Source: Streptomyces maremycinicus
Lineage (GTDB): Bacteria > Actinomycetota > Actinomycetes > Streptomycetales > Streptomycetaceae
Assembly: GCF_001184025.1 (NCBI RefSeq)
Contig: NZ_BBYG01000013.1
Location: 124,001 to 188,000, forward strand
Length of the DNA: 64,000 nt
Direction: 5' to 3'
Each line of letters opens with the position of its first letter. Positions within the stretch are counted from its first letter, which is position 1. The notes below the pieces were generated by a model. It was not told the DNA's origin. It saw only the letters and a list, made by a program, of their open reading frames with translations, and searched no databases. A program made the position numbers and the translations under genes. This document shows positions 20,290-26,912 of the stretch, in pieces.

Positions 20290-20438
20290 CGCGACTCTCC
20301 ATCCGTACCTCTGGGTCCGCAGACCTAGATCCGTACACCTAGCGAAGCTTCCAACAGAACCAAACACATAAAACCATAAACCCCCACGCCAGTCATCACC
20401 ACAACCAAACAAAGAACACCAAAAGAAGTGAGCAGGGC
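20290..20438. promoter_or_regulatory. Divergent gal operon / SSS transporter control region
   Basis: This gap is markedly A-rich on the plus strand compared with its surroundings. AACCAAACA occurs twice (20358-20366 and 20403-20411); on the gal strand this is TGTTTGGTT in direct repeat. Galactose-inducible transcription from upstream of galT is known in Streptomyces; the repeats are candidate sites for that control. Confidence 0.45.
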
Positions 20439-22139
20439 ATGCGAACCCCCACAGACCCGGCCTACACGGCAGCACAGCTGGCGGCAGAGCTGCGGCTGCC
20501 GACGAACTGGCTCGACTACACGATCCTCGGCATCTACTTCGTCGTGGTCCTGGGCATCGGCTTCGCCGCTCGCAGATCGGTGAAGACCAGCCTCGACTTC
20601 TTCCTCTCCGGACGCTCCCTGCCCGCCTGGATCACGGGCCTGGCGTTCGTCTCGGCCAACCTGGCCGCCACCGAGATCCTGGGCATGGCCGCGAACAGCG
20701 CGCAGTACGGCGCGTACACCGTCCACTGGTACTGGATCGGCGCCATCCCGGCGATGGTCTTCCTGGGCCTGGTGATGATGCCGTTCTACTACGGCAGCAA
20801 GGTCCGCTCCGTCCCCGAGTTCCTGCTGCTGCGCTTCGACCGGGGCGCCCACCTGCTCAGCTCGGCCCTGTTCGCCTTCGCGGCGATCCTGATCTCCGGC
20901 GTGAACCTGTACGCCCTGGCGATCGTCGTCGAGGCGCTGCTGGGCTGGCCGCAGTGGGTGGCGATCGTGGTCGCGGGCGCCTTCGTGCTGGCCTACATCA
21001 CGCTCGGCGGTCTCTCCTCGGCGATCTACAACGAGGTCCTCCAGTTCTTCGTGATCCTGGCGGCGCTCATCCCGCTGTCGGTGCTCGGCCTGAAGAAGGT
21101 GGGCGGCTGGGACGGTCTGACGGACTCCCTGACCGAGTCCCACGGCGACGACTTCGTCACCGCCTGGGGCGGCACGGGCATCGGCAGCGACAACCCGCTC
21201 GGCGCGAACTGGCTGACCATCGTGCTGGGCCTCGGCTTCGTCCTCTCCTTCGGCTACTGGACGACGAACTTCGCCGAGGTGCAGCGCGCCCTGTCGGCGA
21301 AGAACCTGTCGGCGGCCCAGCGCACCCCGCTCATCGCCGCGTTCCCGAAGATCTTCATCGTCTTCCTGGTGATGATCCCGGGCCTGGTGGCGGCGGTGCT
21401 GGTCCCGAAGATCGGCACGGCCGGCTCCGACCTCCAGTACAACGACGCCATTCCGTATCTCATGCAGGAGCTGCTGCCGAACGGCGTACTGGGCATCGCG
21501 GTGACGGGCCTGCTGGCGGCGTTCATGGCGGGCATGGCCGCCAACGTCTCGTCCTTCAACACGGTGTTCACGACCGACATCTGGGCGAAGTACGTGGTGC
21601 GGGGCCGCGAGGACGCGTACTACGTCCGCTTCGGCCGGCTCATCACGGCCATCGGCGTGGCCGCCTCGGTGGGCACGGCGTTCCTCGCCTCGTCCTTCTC
21701 GAACATCATGAGCTACCTCCAGACGCTGTTCTCCTTCTTCAACGTGCCGATGTTCGTCGTCTTCATCGTGGGCATGTTCTGGAAGCGGGCGTCGATGAAG
21801 TCGGGCTTCTGGGGCCTGCTGGCGGGTACCACGGCGGCGATGGTCAACTACTTCGTCCTCTACAAGCAGGACATCATCGGCATCCCCACCGACCAGGGCG
21901 CGAACTTCGTCTCCGCGATCGCGGGCTTCGTGGCGGGCGCGGTGGTCATGGTGGTGGTGTCCCTGTTCACCGCCCCCAAGCCGGCCGAGGAGCTCCAGGG
22001 CCTGGTCTACGGCACCGTCTCCCCCGGCATGGCCGAGCCGCCGGCGGCGGGCGACGACGCCTGGTACCGGCGCCCGGCCCTGCTGGGCTGGAGCGCGATC
22101 ATCCTGGCCGCCGCCTGCTACATCCCGTTCTCGTTCTGA
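20439..22139 (+). CDS. Sodium:solute symporter (SSS family), probable sugar transporter
   Basis: A 566-residue protein with about 13-14 hydrophobic helices, the normal SSS size. Family features include the N-terminal DYTILGIYFVVVLGIGF, the RSLPAWITGLAFVSANLAATE helix region and GLLAAFMAGMAANVSSFNTV (sodium-site region). Divergence from galTEK suggests uptake of galactose or a related sugar with sodium. The substrate is inferred from context only. A modest site, AGTGAGCAGGGC, precedes the ATG. Confidence 0.85.
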   Translation: MRTPTDPAYTAAQLAAELRLPTNWLDYTILGIYFVVVLGIGFAARRSVKTSLDFFLSGRSLPAWITGLAFVSANLAATEILGMAANSAQYGAYTVHWYWIGAIPAMVFLGLVMMPFYYGSKVRSVPEFLLLRFDRGAHLLSSALFAFAAILISGVNLYALAIVVEALLGWPQWVAIVVAGAFVLAYITLGGLSSAIYNEVLQFFVILAALIPLSVLGLKKVGGWDGLTDSLTESHGDDFVTAWGGTGIGSDNPLGANWLTIVLGLGFVLSFGYWTTNFAEVQRALSAKNLSAAQRTPLIAAFPKIFIVFLVMIPGLVAAVLVPKIGTAGSDLQYNDAIPYLMQELLPNGVLGIAVTGLLAAFMAGMAANVSSFNTVFTTDIWAKYVVRGREDAYYVRFGRLITAIGVAASVGTAFLASSFSNIMSYLQTLFSFFNVPMFVVFIVGMFWKRASMKSGFWGLLAGTTAAMVNYFVLYKQDIIGIPTDQGANFVSAIAGFVAGAVVMVVVSLFTAPKPAEELQGLVYGTVSPGMAEPPAAGDDAWYRRPALLGWSAIILAAACYIPFSF

Positions 22140-22175
22140 GCCCGGTCGCGAATACCGCGGGAGACTGGAGAGACC

Positions 22176-22556
22176 ATGTCCGACGAATTCGAACCGTCCG
22201 AGCGCGCCGAGGCCGCGGAGCGGCTGCGGCGAGCGGGGTACTCCGAGGCCGACGTCCAGCGCGAGGTCACCGAACTCGAGGAGAAGTCCGCGACCGCGGC
22301 CCGCATCTTCGACCTGCGCCGCATCATCGGCGGCCTGTTCGTCGTCTACGGGGTGATCGTCACGATCGCCGGTATCACGGACAGCGACGCGGAGATCGAC
22401 AAGGCCCAGGGGATCAACATCAACCTGTGGACCGGACTGGCCATGCTGGCCCTGGGCGTCTTCTTCCTGGCCTGGCTGAAGCTGCGGCCCGCGGCACCGG
22501 TCACCCCGACGCTGCCGCCGGAGGCGGTGGAGGGCGAGTCCCGGCCCGGTTCATGA
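22176..22556 (+). CDS. Small two-helix membrane protein
   Basis: A 126-residue protein. Residues 1-45 are charged with a heptad-like helix (RAEAAERLRRAGYSEADVQ). Two membrane segments lie at about 51-67 and 87-106, followed by a short Pro/Ala tail. It begins 36 bases after the SSS transporter, so it is probably in the same transcript and could be an accessory subunit. ACTGGAGAGACC precedes the ATG. Function unknown. Confidence 0.75.
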   Translation: MSDEFEPSERAEAAERLRRAGYSEADVQREVTELEEKSATAARIFDLRRIIGGLFVVYGVIVTIAGITDSDAEIDKAQGININLWTGLAMLALGVFFLAWLKLRPAAPVTPTLPPEAVEGESRPGS

Positions 22557-22558
22557 GG

Positions 22559-22606
22559 CCGGTCCGGCTGCGGGATCCGAGGTGTCGGATCCCGCAGCCG
22601 GACCGG
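22559..22606. terminator. Bidirectional terminator after the SSS operon
   Basis: A 22-base arm (22559-22580, containing CGGCTGCGGGATCC) pairs perfectly with 22585-22606 across a GGTG loop. It lies between convergent genes ending at 22556 and 22636. Confidence 0.88.
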
Positions 22607-22635
22607 TGCGTCCGCGTCGGCGTCCGCCGGTGCCG

Positions 22636-22914
22636 CTAGTCCCGGTCGTCCCGGCCGGCGACGTTCGCGTTGATGGCGTCGTCCCCGTTGCTGCAAATCT
22701 GCTGGGTCGCCTCCTGGTTCGACGAGAGGCCCAGCAGCGGGAGGTTCAGGTTCGGGATGTTGATGAGCCCGAACGAGATGTTCTCGACGTGGTTGGAGCA
22801 CTCCCGGGAGTCCCCGTCCGCGCCGTGGACGGCGGCGGAGGCGAATCCGGCGCCGGCCACGCCGAGGCTTGCGATCATGGCGGCCACGAGAGCGGTGTTG
22901 CGGAGCTTGCGCAT
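22636..22914 (-). CDS. Small secreted protein with one Cys pair
   Basis: A 92-residue precursor with a clear signal peptide (MRKLRNTALVAAMIASLGVA, cleavage probably after ASA near residue 28). The mature part of about 64 residues has two cysteines (RECSN and QQICSN) bracketing a hydrophobic stretch with ISFGLINIPNLNLPLLG. It resembles the small Streptomyces cell-surface proteins in size and layout, but it does not match the chaplin or rodlin patterns I know. Function unknown. Confidence 0.75.
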   Translation of the reverse strand: MRKLRNTALVAAMIASLGVAGAGFASAAVHGADGDSRECSNHVENISFGLINIPNLNLPLLGLSSNQEATQQICSNGDDAINANVAGRDDRD

Positions 22915-23017
22915 TGCTTACCCTTTTCCGTCTGGATGGCGGGTCTCACTACACAGCGAGACGTTACGGTTACGCACCGTATGTCGCGATGATCCGCTTT
23001 GCATCACGGGTTGAGCC

Positions 23018-23440
23018 TTATGGCACCGCCAGCTCGCACCACACGAGCTTGCCCCGGTGGCCCATCCGGGACAGCGGCTGCCAGTGCCAGAGGTCCGAGC
23101 AGGCCCGCACCAACGCCATGCCCCGGCCGTTCTCGGCGTCCGCCGGATCCGCCAGGTCCGCCAGCCGTCCCGGCGGCTCGGGCGGCTCGGGGTCCGCGTC
23201 CCAGGCACCGATCTGGAGGACGCCGTCCCGAAAACGCAGCCGCAGACAAGCGGGCCCCTTCGTGTGCAGGACGGCGTTGGAGACCAGCTCCGAGGCGAGC
23301 AGCTCCGCGGTGTCCACCAGGTGGATCAACCCGTGCAGGGTGAGGATCAGGCGCAGGGTACGGCGGCAGACGGTCACGGCGCGGGGGTCGCCGGGGACGA
23401 AGAGGGAGTACTCCCAGGAGTCGGGGGCGGTTTCGGACAT
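23018..23440 (-). CDS. Anti-sigma-factor-like ATP-binding protein (HATPase_c_2)
   Basis: A 140-residue GHKL ATPase-fold protein. The N-box is in LASELVSNAVLHT and the G-box in NGRGMALVRACSDLW. Such proteins are related to RsbW/SpoIIAB anti-sigma kinases and are abundant in Streptomyces. It diverges from an XRE/DUF397 pair; together these make the WhiJ-type trio (regulator, DUF397 partner, ATPase) found in many paralogous copies in Streptomyces and linked to developmental control. Confidence 0.85.
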   Translation of the reverse strand: MSETAPDSWEYSLFVPGDPRAVTVCRRTLRLILTLHGLIHLVDTAELLASELVSNAVLHTKGPACLRLRFRDGVLQIGAWDADPEPPEPPGRLADLADPADAENGRGMALVRACSDLWHWQPLSRMGHRGKLVWCELAVP

Positions 23441-23634
23441 GCGTCAACTCCGAGTGAGGTGCGGGGATTTGCGCGCGGTGGCGTTGCCGCAGCCGTCATG
23501 GCAGGACGGAGCGGTGCACTTCCGCAGCGTGCGCGGTACGTCACCGACGGTAAGGCAATAATTTTCGCCTCCGCAAGTCGCTGCCGTAATCTGGCACTCG
23601 AACGAGGCACAACAACAAAGACGTTGGGGAACAC
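23441..23634. promoter_or_regulatory. Divergent promoter region of the WhiJ-type triad
   Basis: A 194-base gap between the ATPase and XRE genes with a local AT-rich patch (GGCAATAATTTTCGCC, about 23555-23570) in otherwise GC-rich DNA. GGGGAAC precedes the ATG at 23635. The patch is a likely promoter area; exact boxes are not assignable by eye. Confidence 0.35.
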
Positions 23635-24486
23635 ATGGCGGCGAGGGCCCATCCCACCGCACGGCAGGTGCGCCTGGGCGCGGAGCTGCGCAAACTGCGC
23701 GAGGCGGCAGGGCTCAAAGCCCGCGAGGTCGCAGCGTTCCTGAACTCGACCTCGGCCCAGATGAGTCAGGTGGAGGCAGGCATCGCGGCCGTCAGCGCGG
23801 ATCGCATCCGCCGCCTCGCCGAGCACTACGCCTGCACGGACGAGGCGTTCATCGACGCGCTCGGAGCCATGGCGGGCGATCGCTCACGCGGTTGGTGGGA
23901 CGAGTACCGCGACGTTCTGCCCCAGGTGAACCTGGATGTGGCCGAGGCCGAGCATCATGCGACCTTCCTGCGTGAGGTCGTCATCAACCGTGTCCCCGGA
24001 CTCCTACAGACCCCCGACTACGCACGTGCGGTCTTCAGGTACATGCGTCCGGAGCTGGCCGAGAGCGAACTTGCGCCACGGGTCGAGTACCGGACGAGGA
24101 GACGCGCCGTCATCGAAGGCGAAGCATCCACCCCGTACGAGACGACCGTCCATGAGTTCGCGCTGCGCCTCAGAGTGGCGGACCGTCAGGTCTGCCTCGC
24201 TCAACTCCGTTGGATTCTGGATCAGATCGAGCAGGGTCACGTCACCGTGCGAGTCATCCCCACGGATCAGGACGGCTTCGCCGGTGCCGGGGCCTCGATG
24301 ATGTACGCGGGCGGCCCGCTGCCCCGGCTGGACACAGTCCTACGGGACGCCCCGACCGGGGTCGTCTTCATCGACGAGGAAACACAGTTGGAACGGCTCC
24401 GAACACTCCTTCGTAGAGTGGAGGACGCGTCGCTGGACCCGGTGGCGTCGCGGGACTTCATTCACCGCCTGACGAAGGAGCTGTGA
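23635..24486 (+). CDS. XRE helix-turn-helix regulator with DUF5753 domain (WhiJ-like)
   Basis: A 283-residue protein. The N-terminal XRE helix-turn-helix (about 13-66) includes LREAAGLKAREVAAFLN and SQMSQVEAG-type recognition. The rest is the DUF5753 domain: INRVPGLLQTPDYARAVF, a typical core, then VRVIPTDQDGFAG. The WhiJ family represses development or antibiotic genes with a small DUF397 partner. The DUF397 gene follows after 7 bases. Confidence 0.88.
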   Translation: MAARAHPTARQVRLGAELRKLREAAGLKAREVAAFLNSTSAQMSQVEAGIAAVSADRIRRLAEHYACTDEAFIDALGAMAGDRSRGWWDEYRDVLPQVNLDVAEAEHHATFLREVVINRVPGLLQTPDYARAVFRYMRPELAESELAPRVEYRTRRRAVIEGEASTPYETTVHEFALRLRVADRQVCLAQLRWILDQIEQGHVTVRVIPTDQDGFAGAGASMMYAGGPLPRLDTVLRDAPTGVVFIDEETQLERLRTLLRRVEDASLDPVASRDFIHRLTKEL

Positions 24487-24493
24487 GGCCCTG

Positions 24494-24718
24494 ATGAACC
24501 AAACCCTGCGCTGGCAGAAGTCGACGTTCTCCGACGGCGGCGAAGGGGACACCTGCGTCGAACTCGCCGCCACGCCCGCCCCTCGCACCCTCCACCTCCG
24601 CGAGAGCGACACCCCGGACGCGGCCCTCACCGCCCCGCCCGTCGCCCTCGCTCACCTCCTGGCGGGGATACGGGGCGGACTCGGACCTCAGCGGACGACG
24701 TCGAAGACGTTCTTCTGA
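24494..24718 (+). CDS. DUF397 protein (BldB/WhiJ-partner type)
   Basis: A 74-residue small acidic protein. The pattern WQKSTFSDGGEGDTCVELA then LRESDTP is the DUF397 signature. The C-terminus replaces the usual W-x-x-F ending by an extension ending in TSKTFF. It starts 7 bases after the XRE regulator and its last 31 bases overlap the convergent reductase gene. DUF397 proteins are thought to modulate their cognate XRE regulator. Confidence 0.85.
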   Translation: MNQTLRWQKSTFSDGGEGDTCVELAATPAPRTLHLRESDTPDAALTAPPVALAHLLAGIRGGLGPQRTTSKTFF

Positions 24719-25260
24719 AGGCCGTTGGCGTACGCCTCGTGCTCGACGAGCTTCAGCTTCTGCGTGTCCTTGTCCGTCGCGCTGAACAGCCGCTTGCCCG
24801 CGCCGAGCAGGAGCGGGAAGACGAGCAGGTGGTAGCGGTCGATCAGGCCCGCGTCCGAGAGGGCCTGGTTGAGGGACGCGCTGCCGTGGACGATGATCGG
24901 GCCGCCCTCGGTCTCCTTGAGGGCTGCGACGTCGTCGAGCGAGCGCAGGATCGTCGTCTCGCCCCAGTTCGACACCAGGTCGTCCTCGGTGAGGGTGGTG
25001 GAGACGACGTACTTCGGCATCACCTTGTACTCGGCGAAGTCCGCCATGTCGGGCCACACGGGGCTGAACGCCTCGTAGCTGGTCCGGCCCAGCAGCATCG
25101 CGGTGGCCTCGGTCTGCTCCCGGCCCTTGATCTCGAAGGCCTCGGGGAGGAACTCGACGTCCTTGAAGGTCCATCCGGCGTTGCGGTAGCCGGGCTCGCC
25201 GCCCGGGGCCTCCACGACGCCGTCGAGCGAGATGAAAGCGGTGCTGATCAGGGTGCGCAT
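24688..25260 (-). CDS. RibD C-terminal/dihydrofolate-reductase-like family protein
   Basis: A 190-residue protein. It starts MRTLISTAFISLDGVVEAPG, the standard N-terminus of this family, and contains LLGRTSYEAFSPVWP, IVHGSASLNQAL and HLLVFPLLLGAGKRLF. The fold binds NADPH; the physiological substrate is unknown. Its end overlaps the DUF397 gene on the other strand. Confidence 0.88.
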   Translation of the reverse strand: MRTLISTAFISLDGVVEAPGGEPGYRNAGWTFKDVEFLPEAFEIKGREQTEATAMLLGRTSYEAFSPVWPDMADFAEYKVMPKYVVSTTLTEDDLVSNWGETTILRSLDDVAALKETEGGPIIVHGSASLNQALSDAGLIDRYHLLVFPLLLGAGKRLFSATDKDTQKLKLVEHEAYANGLQKNVFDVVR

Positions 25261-25337
25261 CTGAGGTCCTCAGGGTGTCGTGGCCGGTGCGGTCATGCTC
25301 TCTGACCGCGGTTCGCGGCGAAACTCATCGGCGTCCG

Positions 25338-25793
25338 TCAGTGTCCGGTGCCGTACCCGGCGATCTCACCGCTGCGCGCCGCCGCCACCAGGGCGATCGT
25401 CAGGGTCGCCGCCCAGGTGAGGAAGTGGATCGACGGCGGATAGCTCGCGAGGGTGTAGCCGTCCCCGGTCAGGGCGGCGACGGAGAGGGCCGCCACCGGC
25501 AGCCCGGCGGTGAGCGCCGCCAGCAGGCCGCGCGGCGCAGGGCGGGTGAGGAGGTCGCGGGGTGCGAGCGCCAGGGCGAGGCCGGTGGCCGTGCCGACGG
25601 CGACGCCCACGGCCATGCTGCCCAGGACGGCGAACGCGCCCGCGGACGTCAGCGTCCGCGCGGTGCCGTCGTGGCCGCCGGTCAGACAGACGAACGCCGC
25701 CACCAGGCACAGGGTTCCGACGATCCCCGCGGGCCACACGCCGATCAGCACACCGAGGCGCGCTCCCCGCCGGACCGTCGCTCGCAGCTGCAT
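25338..25793 (-). CDS. Four-helix membrane protein
   Basis: A 151-residue protein with hydrophobic segments at about 15-37, 50-75, 88-108 and 120-138. There are no recognisable motifs. It starts 4 bases after the lipoprotein gene upstream on the minus strand, so the two are probably one operon and may act together at the membrane. Confidence 0.65.
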   Translation of the reverse strand: MQLRATVRRGARLGVLIGVWPAGIVGTLCLVAAFVCLTGGHDGTARTLTSAGAFAVLGSMAVGVAVGTATGLALALAPRDLLTRPAPRGLLAALTAGLPVAALSVAALTGDGYTLASYPPSIHFLTWAATLTIALVAAARSGEIAGYGTGH

Positions 25794-25797
25794 GCGG

Positions 25798-26448
25798 TCA
25801 GCCTCGCAGCTTCACCAACTGGGCGTCCAGGACCGGGGCCGGGATCGACGGGGTGCCGCTGAGGTAGGCGATCGCGTTGCCGGAGCGGAGGATCACGGCC
25901 TTGGCCGGGGCCGCCCTGCCGGACCGGGTCACCGTCGCGCCCACGCCCATCGCCTGGTCCACGCCCTCGGGGGCGAGTTCCGGGGCGACCTTGCCGACCT
26001 TGTGCTCGTCGCCGTCGACGGTGGCCGTGAAGCCGGACGCGCACGCGTCGAGGGCGGTGGCGATCGCGTCCATCGCCTGCTGTGCCTGGTCGGAGGCGTA
26101 CTCGGCGAGGACGACGGTGACCTCGGCGCCCTCGCCGGTGGCCTTCCGTACGACCGTGGTGGCCGGCTTGCCGACGGCCGTGCCGGACAGGGCGTAGGCC
26201 AGCGGAGCGCAGGCGTCCTGCGTGACCCGCACCTTGCGGGCGCCGTCCGGCGTGGACACGGTGAAGCCGCTCGTGTCACGCGAGACCAGCGCCGCGCTGC
26301 CGAGGCCGCCGGCCCGCGCCGTGGCGCCCGGCTGCGCGGTGGGCTTCAGCAGACCGTCGGCGCTGCCGCCGCCACCGCCGCTCGCCACGTCGCAGGCCGA
26401 CAGCGACACGCACAGTGCCAGCAGCACGAATCCCCCGGACCGCCGCAT
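25798..26448 (-). CDS. Secreted lipoprotein
   Basis: A 216-residue protein. The signal peptide MRRSGGFVLLALCVSLSAC ends in the lipobox LSAC, giving a lipid-anchored Cys19. A Gly/Ser linker follows (DVASGGGGGS). No family recognised; the mature part is about 190 residues of mixed charge. The frame opens 8 codons earlier at 26472, but the ATG at 26448 has AAAGGG upstream and starts a proper signal. It is followed after 4 bases by a membrane protein gene. Confidence 0.75.
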   Translation of the reverse strand: MRRSGGFVLLALCVSLSACDVASGGGGGSADGLLKPTAQPGATARAGGLGSAALVSRDTSGFTVSTPDGARKVRVTQDACAPLAYALSGTAVGKPATTVVRKATGEGAEVTVVLAEYASDQAQQAMDAIATALDACASGFTATVDGDEHKVGKVAPELAPEGVDQAMGVGATVTRSGRAAPAKAVILRSGNAIAYLSGTPSIPAPVLDAQLVKLRG

Positions 26449-26492
26449 GACTGCCCTTTCTGTTTCATTCACAAAGCCGCGATTGGACCGAT

Positions 26493-26909
26493 CTAGAAAG
26501 GCGGCCAGCTTGTGCCGGAAGGAGGCGCGGTCTGCTCCCGACCCCTCTCCCTGACCTCAACCGGCCAGCGTCGATCGATGATCCCGGCAGCGTCCTTACA
26601 CGCCTGGCACGCATTGGACCAATTCGGAACCCAGAAATTCGGCGACGGAGACATGCCTTCTCGGCGAATTCCACAGAGAGTCGAATCGAAGTACGCGTAC
26701 GCGTGCGCGACGCCATCGGGCAGCCTCTCGGAAACCGCCCGCTCCCAGCGTGAATTCACCGGCGAGTACCCCGGCCGCGACACCTGCTGAGGCCCTGGCC
26801 CCAGCGTGGTCATCGCATAACACCAGGAGCACAGCCAGTCCTCACCCTGCCCCTGCTCCGGGTCCGCCGGCAACAGCCGCATCTCGTGTCCGCACACGTC
26901 ACAGATCAC
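26493..26909 (-). CDS. Cys-rich zinc-ribbon protein, candidate immunity protein of the RHS toxin
   Basis: A 138-residue cytosolic protein. It begins with ICDVCGHEM, then WLCSWC, a single Cys in TLCGI, and CQACKDAAG, so there are three CxxC pairs able to bind zinc. It ends in a Pro-rich tail. No catalytic motif seen and the family is not recognised. Its GTG start lies 3 bases after the stop of the giant RHS toxin on the same strand, the usual place for the cognate immunity gene. The immunity role is inferred from this position. Confidence 0.65.
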   Translation of the reverse strand: MICDVCGHEMRLLPADPEQGQGEDWLCSWCYAMTTLGPGPQQVSRPGYSPVNSRWERAVSERLPDGVAHAYAYFDSTLCGIRREGMSPSPNFWVPNWSNACQACKDAAGIIDRRWPVEVRERGREQTAPPSGTSWPPF

Positions 26910-26912
26910 GGT

